DNA from: Erythroxylum novogranatense
Taxonomy: Eukaryota > Streptophyta > Magnoliopsida > Malpighiales > Erythroxylaceae
NCBI GenBank assembly: GCA_029891385.1
Contig: CM057230.1
Location: 15,699,372-15,763,371, forward strand
Direction: 5' to 3'
DNA length: 64,000 nucleotides
Under the pieces are notes generated by a model. That model was not told the DNA's origin and searched no databases. It worked only from the letters and a program-made list of their open reading frames with translations. The translations under genes and the position numbers were made by a program. This document shows positions 1 through 11,054 of the stretch, in pieces (the first letter of the stretch is position 1; the number at the start of each line of letters is the position of its first letter).

Positions 1-2
1 AA

Positions 3-1325
3 GGATATACCCAAACCTATGGGGTAGACTACTCAGAGACATTTAGTCCAGTGGCGAAGATTAACACGATCAGGGTTGTATTCTCAATTGCAGCCAATCT
101 CAATTGGGCGCTCCACCAGTTCGACGTGAAGAATGCATTTCTTCATGGAGATCTTCGAGAAGAAGTATATATGGAACCACCGCCAGGTTCAAGCGGGTTT
201 AAAATGGCGAAGTATGTCAACTCAAGAAGGCACTTTATGGGCTTAAACAATCACCACGAGCATGGTTTGGAAAATTCACCATGGCAATGAGGACGGATAC
301 AAGCAGAGTAATTCGATCACACTTTGTTCTTAAAAAAAGGCGGACCGAGTCACATGCCTAATCATATACGTGGACGATATGATTATCACAGGGGATGATG
401 AGGACGAAATTGCACAGCTCCGAAGAAACCTGTTTGAAGAATTTGAGATGAAAGATTTGGAGAGACTCAAGTACTTCCTTGGGATAGAAGTATTGAGGTC
501 AAATCATGGGATATTTATCTCACAGCGAAAATACATCCTTGATCTACTGACTGAAGTTGGAATGGTCGATTGTAGGCCAGCAGAAACCCCAATTGTTGTG
601 AATCATGGTCTGAAGATTGAAGAAGATGCTAAACTTGCAGATCGAGAGTGCTATCAAAGACTGATTGGGAAGCTGATATATTTGTCTCACACTCGACCAG
701 ACATTGCTTATGCAGTTGGGATAGTTAGCCAATTCATGCATAAACCTCAGGTACAACATATGGAGGCTGCCATGAGAATTGTGAGGTATCTTAAGGGCTC
801 ACCAGGAAAAGGAATTGTGTTTCGAAAACATGGGCACCTGGAGGTAACAAGTTACACAGATGCTGATTGGGCTGGAAATCCAATGGATAGAAGATCTACA
901 TCAGGATACTTCACTCTGGTTGGAGGGAACCTGGTTACTTGGAAAAGTAAGAAGCAGAAGGTAGTTGCCCTCCAAAGGTCTTTGAAGCGGAGTTCAGAGG
1001 AATAGCAAAAGGATTAGCGAAATCTTGTGGATAAAAAGCATTAACCGAAATTGGATTTCCACCGCAGGATGCTTGTCAGCTATTGTGTGACAACAAGGCG
1101 GCTATCAGTATTTCTGAGAATCCAGTTCAACACGATCGTACAAAACATGTTAAGGTAGATCGTCACTTTATTAAAAAGAAGTTGGAGGAGGGAACAATAA
1201 GTCTACCATATGTTCGATCTGAAGACCAACTGGCTGACATCTTGACCAAAGCAATCACTGGAAGAACATTTCTCGAAGTATTGAGCAAGTTGGGTGTTGG
1301 AGACCCTACAACCCAACTTGAGGGG
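3..1325 (+). pseudogene. Copia retrotransposon pol 3' part (reverse transcriptase and RNase H), decayed
   Basis: This is the last third of a Ty1/Copia polyprotein; the rest lies left of the window. From base 3 one frame reads the reverse transcriptase stretch ending [18 protein letters not shown]. The frame is lost near base 215-290, and the active-site motif YVDDM reappears in another frame at about 367-381. The 370-1005 stretch continues through LKYFLGIEV and into RNase H (YTDADWAGNPMDRRSTSGY). A further frameshift near 980 destroys the usual KKQ..V..SSAEAE segment. The tail, with CDNKAAISISENPVQHDRTKH and ADILTKA, is read at 1083-1334 and ends in the common Copia C-terminus LEGEC. At least three frame breaks make it non-functional. 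Lineage assignment within Copia is not attempted. Confidence 0.93.
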
Positions 1326-1328
1326 GAG

Positions 1329-1625
1329 TGTTAGAATAGAAAGAAAGTGTGCAAATGTAAATATGGATAAGATTGACACCCTTAATTATGGGATCAATCC
1401 TTTCCTTAATTATAGCACAGTGATTAGCCTTCTTAGCCTAGAATTATGGGATTACAGTCTATAAGATCAGGATGTAAACAAGATTAATACACATCAATTG
1501 AGTCAATTATGTTCTATTCCCTCTACGTTTCTTCATTCTCCACTATCCCCTCTCCTACCTTCCTCCTCGAAGCTTCTTGATGCTTAGCTATGACTTCTGC
1601 GAAACATCCACTATCTTGTTTTACA
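1329..1625 (+). repeat. 3' LTR of the decayed Copia element
   Basis: A purine-rich tract (GAGGGGGAG, 1320-1328) directly after the Copia reading frame is the expected polypurine tract. The LTR starts with TGTTAGAA at 1329 and I end it at ...TTTTACA at 1625, about 297 bp. The right edge is inferred from the TG...CA rule and from the abrupt start of TIR-gene sequence at 1626. The matching 5' LTR and the left target-site copy are outside the window, so the end could be off by some bases. Confidence 0.7.
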
Positions 1626-2022
1626 TGGGACGTACCGGCAACACTGTTTGACCAAGTGTATACATGCATTCGAGTGTCTTCACCACTTCGTCCAAGCACC
1701 ACATGGGATCTGCAAAGTTCTCTGAGAAAATGATTACAGAAACTGCTGATTCTTCTATTGTATTCAAGAGGGTTGCTAGATTGTGCCCTCTATCAAGTTG
1801 ATCGTCCATGAATGTTTTGGTTTGTCTTCGAGAAAAAGCATGATATAGATGGCTGGTAAAACTATCACGAGTTTCCCCTTTGAAACTCAAGAAAACATCG
1901 TACTTCCATGGTCCGGTGTTATAAGACTTGGAACTTGATATGGAAGAGAAAGAAGAAAAGGACGAGGAGGGGTAGAGACAAGAAGAAGATGATGAAGTGA
2001 AAGACACTGTTGAGCTAACGCA
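1626..2022 (-). pseudogene. Truncated TIR domain of a TIR-NBS-LRR-type resistance gene
   Basis: The minus strand encodes a serine-rich leader followed by a recognisable TIR domain: YDVFLSFKGETRDSF, then FMDDQLDRG, IEESAVSVIIFSENFA and WCLDEVVKTLE. The last helix holds the glutamate that is catalytic in NADase-active plant TIRs. The reading stops just after the TVLPV strand, where a full domain would continue with FYDVDPS, and the next base is the edge of a Copia LTR. There is no in-frame ATG upstream of the domain: the open frame begins after a TAA at 2023-2025 and its first usable codon would be GTG. I therefore call it a broken gene split by the Copia insertion. The NBS-LRR part could lie left of the window. 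Confidence 0.8.
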
Positions 2023-4107
2023 TTATTTCTGTCATGAACAAAACAAGGATTACCTTGGTTCTTGCAATCAAAGTAGCTTAAAGGTTGTTTGGTCTATCAG
2101 TTCAACTCTCCTTACAGTAAAACCAAAAATATAAATCAAAATAAAACCAAAACAAAACAAGAAGCAAACCTGAGAATAAGAATTCTAGCTTTGCTTATTC
2201 AATGCACTTGTGTGAAAAACCGATTTGAAATCCGCTTTTTTTTCAGTCTACTCCCATATATAAATAGTCCTTCCATATTGCATAAATTCAAATGAATCAA
2301 GAATAAGCATATATACATTTATGTAATATGTCCAATTTCTGAAAATTAGTACTAAACTTCCATGTTTAAAGAATTCAATATTCAAGCTTGCTTAAAATAA
2401 AAAACCACAAGTATATATTTGCGAGAAATATAAGCTAGTCATCTTCTAATTAATGTGGAAATTTTGTATGTTTGGAGTTAGGTATGTTCAATTCATTGTT
2501 TTAACTAATATCTACTATTCAATTACAGATGCTGATTTATAAGAATATGATAGTATTTTTGTAACTTGTCCAATAAGTATCCACTTGGAACGTAAGAACA
2601 CCGATGTTGCATGTGCTTTTTGCGACAACTTCTGAACCTCCTGACTTGTGAATGCAAGATGCTTTAACTTGAAATTCGAAAGTTTAAGCTTAGCATAACC
2701 TAATTAAGTGAAGACATGCCATCCGGTCCTTGTTGAACTAGATAATTAGTTACAAGGGTATGCTGATTATTGATGCTTTAAATTATTGTGGATTTGTGAC
2801 GATGATCTATAATAATTTCATGTTGCCAAATAAAGGTAAAGAAAAGATGGCAATACAAAATTTTAGGAATTAACATAAGTTTGCTTGTCATCCATGAACA
2901 AGTAACATGGCAGTCCAAATTAAAGCATACAAATAAGTAGCATATCCATTTCCCAACAGACCATTGTTGGAGAATGAGTACTGTAGCAACCTAAAAAGGA
3001 ACCTGTCCAAATAATATGCTTATAGCCTTATACATATGATGAGTATCTTCAGTTTGATCCAGCAAAGCGTCCATGAGATAGAAATTGGAGAAAAAGAAGA
3101 GAGATTGGTGAGGATGAGTACCTAAGACCTAACCATGGTTGATGGGTTAGTGGAGAAGAACCCTACGAGAACCAAATATATCCCTAGGGTTGCATGCATG
3201 TGCTATGAACTCCATATCCCTTCATGAAGCCATAGCTTGATATTTAAGTAAAATGCTAAATGCAAGCTACGAACACTACCCCTCCTAATTGGGCTAAAAC
3301 TCCCGAGTTTTAGCCAGAATGAATACAAGATATTTAGAAGGAAAAAGAAACGAGTTAGTAACATTTCTTCCCTTGCCTTAAAGGGAAATTTTCGGTTAAA
3401 ACACATAAGATTGTTAAACCTGAAGTTGGTAAGTAAAAAACATTTTAAAGAAACACGAGTGCATGGTCCTAACTCTAAAACCCTAAGATTAGCTAGCTAG
3501 ATGTTAATGCACAAAAAGAACTTTGGACATCCCAAGTGCCCAAGAAATTTTTTTTTCCCTAAAATTTCCTCTTCAGTGAGGTGATTAATCAGTCATTTTT
3601 TGGAGGGATTAGCCATAAAAACAAGTATTGGAAGTGAAGGGCTTGCTGTTTTTTTTGTTGAAATGTACATTTTTGCAAACCATTTTTGAGTTGTTTAGCC
3701 TTCCCTAGGCTAAAATTTTTAAAAACGGTTGATTTTTTTCGTTTAGCCTTTCCAGGGCTATTGGAAATTTTCCAACTAAGATAATCCAATAGCTCTTAGT
3801 TGGTGCTTATACGTACAATACAAGTGATTATTCTGGTTCTCTTCATGGAACCCTTCTTGAAAAAAGATGCATGAGAAAAAAAAAAAGATATGCAGGACTC
3901 TTTCCAATTCCGATTCTTGGAGAGTGATTCTGTATGACCCCTACGAAGGGCATGTATGTGTGCAAAGAGCCCGAGTACCAAGCATGGGCTCAGGTTAGAA
4001 GAGAAAGGTAGGAACAAATTAACCATGGTTAGGCCTAAGGTTGTCGAGCCTCGAAAAGAAGGTGCTGAGGAAGCATACGTACGATTGGCTAGATTGCGAT
4101 AATCTCA
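2023..4107. other. Intergenic, no gene seen
   Basis: AT-rich sequence between the TIR fragment and the 3' end of the ARP1-like gene. Short open stretches here have no recognisable domain and no supporting splice sites. The left end should hold the former promoter of the TIR gene; the right end should hold the 3' UTR of the ARP1-like gene. Confidence 0.6.
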
Positions 4108-7100
4108 CTAGTGATGAGGAACTGGTGGGACTTGAAGTCCCGTTGTCACGCCTGTGGGACAGCAAAACAAACTGTCAAAAATATTAGCACTCTTACCACT
4201 ACAAAGAATCCCCAAAACTAGAGCACACTCATGCGAAAACATAATTAAATCTATCTACGAAAAGTAGTCTGCTTCCCCATAGTCTTCCCAAGATAATCTC
4301 TAGAGCACTATACAAAAAAAGGGGGGAAAAAAAGAATAATGGAAGTTTACCTGATGGCAAAGCTGCAGTTGGAGCAAGGGACACGGGCGTTCCATAATGC
4401 TGTGGGTAGCTGCTACTTGAGTTAATGGGCGAGTACTGAAACAGTTGGTGAGGATACTGAAAGCCATAGCCCTGCCCAGAAGCGTAGCTTGTGGCTCCTC
4501 CGCCACCCTCACCGAATTGAAGATAAGGTAAGTAAGCAGCTGCAGCACTAGTCATCATACCACCTGGTCCAGTCCCATACAATGGATACTGCGGAGTCGC
4601 TCCTCCATACACACTGTAATAGCTCTGCAGCATGCATGAAACAACATTCCAATATGTCAGTAACTAACTCCTGAATTAATTAATAGAATATTGCATGTGT
4701 AGTTTTTACTCTAGAGAGAATAGTATTGGAGATAGTTTAAAAAATATATGTTACTGCTACACATTTCTATGAAACTTGGAAGACTGTGAAAGGATTGGCA
4801 GTATGTGAAGAGAATGGACCACTTCAAAATAATAAAGAACTCAAAGCGAGTCAAAGTAAGGTGTAAAGACCACCAGCTGTGAGCTTAACTTTTCCACACT
4901 TACATCACTCTTGGAGAGAGCGAAAAAATGAAGAAAAAAAGCTAAGATGCAGTCTGTTGTATATCTATTTTAATGGCATCTAATAATAAAAGCTAAGTTC
5001 AAAGCTTTAAATGTTATATTGTGACTGACATGTTCAATTTGTAGTGAGAGTAAAAGATTGTTTAAACTATATAATACAACATTCTTATCGACGGTTTTGC
5101 AAGTTATAAGCCAAGTCAACCGCTTTATGTGTAAACTGTTGGGTAAAGGACAGGGAAGAGAATCATTGAAGGGTGAAACGAAATAGCTGGTGAAAGGTGT
5201 AAAGGTAAGTGTCTGATAAAAAGTATACATATTATTATATGCTTCAAAACGCATCCTAAGATGTAGCGTGTCAAAAGCAAAAGAAAAGTAGTATAAATTT
5301 GTACAAACCGTTGGGTAACTGTAGTCTGGTGAGTATGACGAGTACCTGCACACATCAAATTTAGATTACGAGACAATGTTACTGCTTGAATCTTGTAAAA
5401 TTAGTTAGTCTAAAGTTCCAAAAAGAATGCCATTCGAAGGAACAAAGAAAACAGGGCAAAACTATACTCTATCAATCGAAGTAACATCAATCTTAGAACT
5501 TGTAGAACAAGAAAATGCATGTGGCTCGTGTCTAAGTTTAGGGGCGGTGGAGAGGGAGAGTAGAATGATGTTCTGCAATCAAAGGCATTAGCATGTGAAG
5601 TGAGCCCATGATGGAAAAGGCATGAAAGGTGACTGGTTCTTAGTCATCTTCACTTTAAGAGACAAGAGATAGAGAGATGTGAAGAAGTGGGGTGGCAGAT
5701 GAATGAAGAAGCATGGTCGACACCCTAGTATGAGTTGGCAATGCACGTGCTATGCATGCAGCATCCCACACATCTATGCAAGACGAGAGATATAAAAACA
5801 TCAAAGTGATTACCCATAGACATTGTAAGGAATGCCTTGTTGGAAGGCATAATGAGGGAATGATGCTGCTAAAGGAAAAGTTGTACCCACTCCTCCTTCT
5901 CCTCCTCCAAACCCTCTCTGAAATGAGTTCATTACCCTCAAGTTCCTTCCTCCTGCAGTTGATCCTCCACCTACACTCACAATTTCAACCACGTAGAATA
6001 TAAAATCAAAAGTATTTTGCAAACCCATCACATATTTTGGTTCAAATAGACAAAAGTTTCCAATATACTAAAAAAAAGCATAAGAACATATGTTACATGC
6101 AATGACCTTCCATTGGTATAGAATTTATGGTCTCATTTCTAATAGCATAAAAAGGGTTTCTTAGAAAATGAATCTAAGAATTGAATTTTCTGCAAGGGAA
6201 GGACAAACTATCCATTTTCTAACTATATACATCTAGTGTCTAATATGGACTCCAAAAGATAAAGAAAACAACTTTCCATATGGAGAGGAATATTCATGAA
6301 GCATATGGATTTTGACTGTGAATATGTTTTCTTCAAAATAGAATATTCTTGGTCCCCCATCATCTTCTTCTTGGAGCAACAATGTGCTCTTAACTATGGC
6401 GAATATCTATTAGCGCTAAACCTTGCTTGATGAATCAGAAATTAGTAAATGGGTGATGAGATAGTAAAGAAAAGCATCTTTATACAGTGAAAGCTATGAT
6501 CTTTTTTCAAGTAAGTTATATGAACATTTCTCTAGATCTGAACTTGTGTTCTGAATTGCAACTTTCTTTATAATTTGTTATGAAAAGAAAACCTCACTCA
6601 CATGAAATAATGTACAAGAAAGTACAGAAAAAGAAAGGAAGAGAAAAGAAAAGTTATTTCACAAATATACCATGCTTTGGAGTAGAGGGTTTGGATCTCT
6701 GAACACCTAAAGATGCAAGATTGCAATTAGCCCTTCTACCATCGATAACTGGAGCAGCATCAACACATGCTTTCATGGCGGCTTCAGGTTCCCGAAAAGT
6801 GACCTGAAATAGGACAAAACCACGTTTCCCCAAAATCAGTGATATAAACCGTATCTTAATTCTGTGCCGAACCTCAAAATTTTCATGCAAGTTTCATCAC
6901 GAATTTTCTTTCCCACCAAGATCCAGTGAGAAAAAAAGTTAAGAGGACAATAACATGAAAAAAAAAAAGAAGAAGCAGAGAAGTGGTAGATAGTATAAGA
7001 AGAAAAATGAAAGAAAGCATACAAATCCATAGCCTTTGGATCTGCCAGTGGCCTTATCAGTGATAACAACAGCCTCCAAGATCTCACCAAACTGCTCAAA

Positions 7101-7205
7101 GTACTTCTTCATGGTCTCTTTCTGGGTTTCCCAAGCCAACCCTCCAACAAACACCTTAGTGTAGGTTGTGTCACCAAACTGCCCTGCCAAATTTGCTGGA
7201 GTCAT
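4108..7205 (-). CDS. ARP1-like: RRM-domain RNA-binding protein, ARP1/RBM24-like (6 exons, 275 aa)
   Basis: Single-RRM RNA-binding protein of the plant group that includes Arabidopsis ARP1, likely acting on mRNA in nucleus or cytoplasm. Exons on the minus strand: 7205-7023, 6803-6671, 5970-5814, 5345-5309, 4624-4351 and 4151-4108. All introns are GT-AG and the frame closes exactly (828 bp) on TAG. The start is the ATG at 7205. The RRM spans about residues 16-90: RNP2 is KVFVGGLAW (17-25) and RNP1 is KGYGFVTF (57-64), with the intron splitting RNP1 between Phe61 and Val62. After it comes a Gly/Ser-rich linker and a Tyr/Gly/Ala-rich, low-complexity C-terminus ([19 protein letters not shown]), typical of disordered tails in this family. 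The protein ends [10 protein letters not shown]. The RRM assignment is firm; the ARP1 subgroup is by resemblance. Confidence 0.92.
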
Positions 7206-7527
7206 CTTAAAACCTTCCCTTTTCTCTCTTCTTCAAACCAAATTCAGGAAGCACCAACACAACTTCTGTATCTGTGTGTCAAAGGAGATAAGGTCACAAG
7301 ACCAGACCTAGCAAGTTAGCTAGTTCTAATAGCACAAAAGTAAGCTTCTTGAATATGTCGATAGATGTGAGAATTGGGTGGCAAAGATGAGAAAGACCCA
7401 ATACAGTGTGAGAGACGACCTCTTAGATTGAGAGGTGAATTTTGGTGGTGGTATACCGATATACAAAGGAGAGAGAATTAGGTTAGAGATAAGAAAAGAC
7501 ACCCTCTCTCGTAATACGAACATAAAT

Positions 7528-7538
7528 CTATATATAAG
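7528..7538 (-). promoter_or_regulatory. TATA box candidate for the ARP1-like gene
   Basis: The minus strand reads CTTATATATAG here, about 325 bp upstream of the ATG at 7205. A start of transcription near 7500 would give a 5' UTR of about 290 bases. CACGCG-type motifs lie further upstream, near 7598, 7674 and 7881. They resemble CGCG-box or coupling-element sites, but no function can be claimed from sequence. Confidence 0.4.
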
Positions 7539-8230
7539 CTAGCGAAGCCCAGTCGCCCACCCTCTTCACAATCTGGGACGTATCAATCATTCCCTCACGC
7601 GCCGTCATTTTGCGTGTTCCTCAATTTTGAATGATCCCGCCTGGTCATTATGAATTGTTATGAGATCACAGTTACACGCGCTTCTTTGAAGCTGGGGCTA
7701 GCGTTTATGACATTTTTATGTCGCCCATATTTGTACTTTCAATTATTTTACGAGGGAAAGTTCAATGTTAGTTTTACCCTGAGACGTACGCGAGATTAAC
7801 GACATTACCGTAGAGAAATTGGCAGGCGAGGGCAAAGTCCGTAGTGGCAAAAACGGAACGCAGGGGAATATTATGAAATCACGCGGAAGGTCAACGGTCA
7901 AACTGTCTCTGCAGAATGAGCTTCTTTTGTGTAGTCAGTAGTGGGATGCATCATCATGCATATGCTGGAGTTTACCAACTAATTGCTTCGCAGGTTCTAA
8001 TCAATGAGATTATACAGGCCTCTTTGCGTAAGATTCTATTAGCAAAATTAGTTCTTTAATATTAGTTATTAATATATAAAATAATTTAAAAATTTTGATT
8101 TAAAAATTATAAGAATATAAATATTATATTTTTCACCTTTAAAAAATTATATTTTTAATATTTGGTTGAATATTCTTATAAGATTTTAAATTTTAGATTT
8201 TAGATTTTAATTTTATAAAAATTAAGTTTA

Positions 8231-8256
8231 TAATAATAATAATAATAATAATAATA
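8231..8256. repeat. (TAA)n microsatellite
   Basis: About eight to nine uninterrupted TAA units in AT-rich intergenic DNA. Confidence 0.95.
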
Positions 8257-10141
8257 GTTCAATGCTAAATTTTCTATTAATATAAATAATGCAATGAGCT
8301 ACATCATATTAGTTTTTTATATAATATGTATTAATTTTATTTTTAATAAATTAAAATATTTATAATTATAGTATAATGCAAATACGATATGTAATAGTTA
8401 TATACTAAAATATTAATTTAATATGATTCTTTATGTTCAAAAATTAATGTTATGGTATTTTAAAATGTAAACTAATATTATAAAATTAAAAAATTAAAAA
8501 ATTAATTAATCCCTTTATTATATTCTTTCAAATTTAAGTACGATAAAAGAAACCAAGTTTGAAAACACACAAAGCAAAAGTAGAGAATAAAGTGGAGGAT
8601 AATACTATCATTAAACAAACCGCTAACTCCAAAAGTTTATCTTATGGAGCTTTTAGAAATTAACTTGTTGGAGTTAAATAAGCTAACCAATGAGTCATTT
8701 ACCAAGCACATCAATAGTTTTTAAGATAATCACAAAAATAACTTTTAGTCAATAAGTTAAAAAATAGTCAATAAGCTATTTGCCAAACACCTCTATAATA
8801 TGTAAATCATAATATATGTTTTTAATACTAACGAGGAAAATGCAATGATAGAAATTGAAATAATAAATTTGATTTAACTAACCTTTCTAAAATTTAAACT
8901 AAAAATTAAAAATATATAATAGTTGAAAATATAAAATAATTTTTCAGATTTGAATCCTAATGGTCAAATATCTGGAGATTATTAGAAAATCCCATAAATT
9001 ATTATAATTATCAATGATTAAAAATTCAATCGGTTTGATTAATTCAACCGTAAAAATCTTGAATTGTCTAACTTTTCGGTCGCTTTTTAACTTTCAATTA
9101 CAATGTATTTTAATAACTCTTGTTGTTAAAATTGATCAATTTATAAATGATTTCTTATAAACTAAAATTAATTAATTAATTTTTATGTAATAATATCTTT
9201 TCAATTAAGTTTTAAATTCTTTGATAGATAAGAACAATCTCTTTTAATCATATTTCAATATTTTTTAATTGAGTTTTTGTCTGTTTTATGTTGATCTAAT
9301 ACAAGTTGAACCTTTTAAATATGAAACTTCTTATCTTAACTTCGGTCCGATTTTTAAAATATTGATAATTATACAACAGTATAAATTTCTTAAATTTTGT
9401 TTAAGGTCCCTTAGCTAGTATTAGTTTATACATGACAGAAGCTATTCCATTGTTTTAACTTTTAAGAACTCACCGTACCTTTTTTATGTTAATATATGAC
9501 TCAAATTCTACATGAGAAAACTCCTCCTCTATATGAATTACCACTCCAATATCGAGATTATAAGTTCAGCTTATTTGGAGAATATAAATGATGAAGTTTG
9601 AAGGAATCAATAGCAAGAGGAGTAATGTGGAGTAGAAAGTAAAGGAAAGGCAAAATCGGGACAAGAATGTTCTAATAAATTGATAATTTGGGTGACTGAT
9701 TAGTTCTAGATGCATGCATGCCAATCATGTAAGAAAAGCCGCAGTCATCTTTATGAGCTTGTCGTTCGGCAATAATTAAGTAAACCAAGTCATCAAATAA
9801 TTGTTGGTATCTGAACTATGAACAGATAACAAACACGCTAATTTAAATTAAACGAGTTCATCATAGTATCATACTCTTGAAAATAATGGGATACGCTTAA
9901 ATGATCCTTTTTTTTTTTAATGAAATGATGTTTTCTTGTGTCAACTAGGCACTTGTCGGAATTGGGTTGGACTCGGCGGCGCCGAAAAAACCTATCACAC
10001 TCTTTTTTCAGACAAAACCAACTGGGATTCTGAAGTACAAAGAGGTTATGTTTTCCGAAGTTAAAAAGGAAATGTGAAACCATCAATGAGTTAAGTTGCT
10101 CTTCAAGTCTTCATCTATCAGCCCGAGGAGTTCGGATATAC

Positions 10142-10225
10142 CTGTAGAAAAGCAGCAATTATTGCCTTAGGGCTTGTGTCCGCCCAAATCAATCCTAGTT
10201 CATGTTCAGGGAAGATAGCAGAAAC
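10142..10225 (-). other. Orphan exon candidate (84 bp, 28 codons), function unknown
   Basis: The minus strand has an AG acceptor after a pyrimidine-rich run (CCCTTCAG), then 84 open bases encoding a protein-like stretch that includes SAIFPEHELGLIWADTSPK, then a GT donor (CTACAG then GTATAT). It lies about 830 bp beyond the stop codon of the RAD52-like gene, on the same strand. It could be an alternative last exon of that gene, a remnant of another gene, or chance. I do not recognise the sequence. Confidence 0.3.
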
Positions 10226-11054
10226 CTGAAGGGAATGATTGAAAGTGGCAAGGAAGGAAATAAACAAATAAAGAGGGGTGGGAGGGGGATTCAGTAGCAA
10301 CAGCAGGTCCAAAATGGGTTCAGAAAAAAAGGGAATAAAAAGAAAAAGACTAACTGTACTGGAAAAGGTTGAGGCATCTGTCTCCAGCTTGTTGGACCAG
10401 AAAGTAAAGTATCAACTACTCAACACTTCATGCAACCCCACATTCACTGCCCTTTCCTTCTCTCTTATATTCATACTAATAATAGTCATGCAAAACCATT
10501 TCAGAAATGCTTTGTATATAGTAATTGTTGAAACTAATAGAGTCTGCCTCCTTCATAATTTCTCCTTTGTGAACCTGAATCACCTGTCTTGTAAAGAAAA
10601 TCCATTAATCCACATCTGGTTACCACTAGAATTTCCATTAGAAACCGAAATATAGTAGAGCAGCACTTGGAAAGAGAACAACAAACTTGTCAGCATCCAA
10701 TGATGTAAAAAATGAAATTCGGGTTTGCATCCACAAGCCATCACAGAAGGCTCGGCCTCTTCAGAATTTGGAAATCTTAATTTAAATTCAGCCCATTAAC
10801 ATATATGTACGGTTAGCATGGTGAGAAAAAAAATTACGGGCAACAGGCATAAACACCATCATAAAATACTTGCCAAGATGCTAGAAGTGACATATTAGAA
10901 GTAAGACTCTACGGACTACAAAAGAAGCTCCAATTTCCAGAAAACTGGCCTAAAACACGTACAAGAGCAAAAAGCTATATTCTAGAATCAAAATTTGGAG
11001 TCTCTATTATCAACTTAAAAACCAAAGTAGCAGGGCCTGTAAAGACTCATTGCC

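Larger units (their letters stand above)
7540..11054. other. Long AT-rich intergenic region
   Basis: Between the ARP1-like promoter and the 3' end of the RAD52-like gene. From about 8030 to 9480 it is strongly AT-rich with a trinucleotide microsatellite and a possible decayed MITE end near 8620-8795. The only coding-like piece is a candidate orphan exon at 10142-10225 (listed separately). No complete gene is visible. Confidence 0.6.

Noticed and set aside
4300..5376. Minus-strand open frames overlapping the ARP1-like introns and exons
   Set aside because: They run through splice sites into introns or use other frames. The spliced model accounts for all coding-like sequence here.
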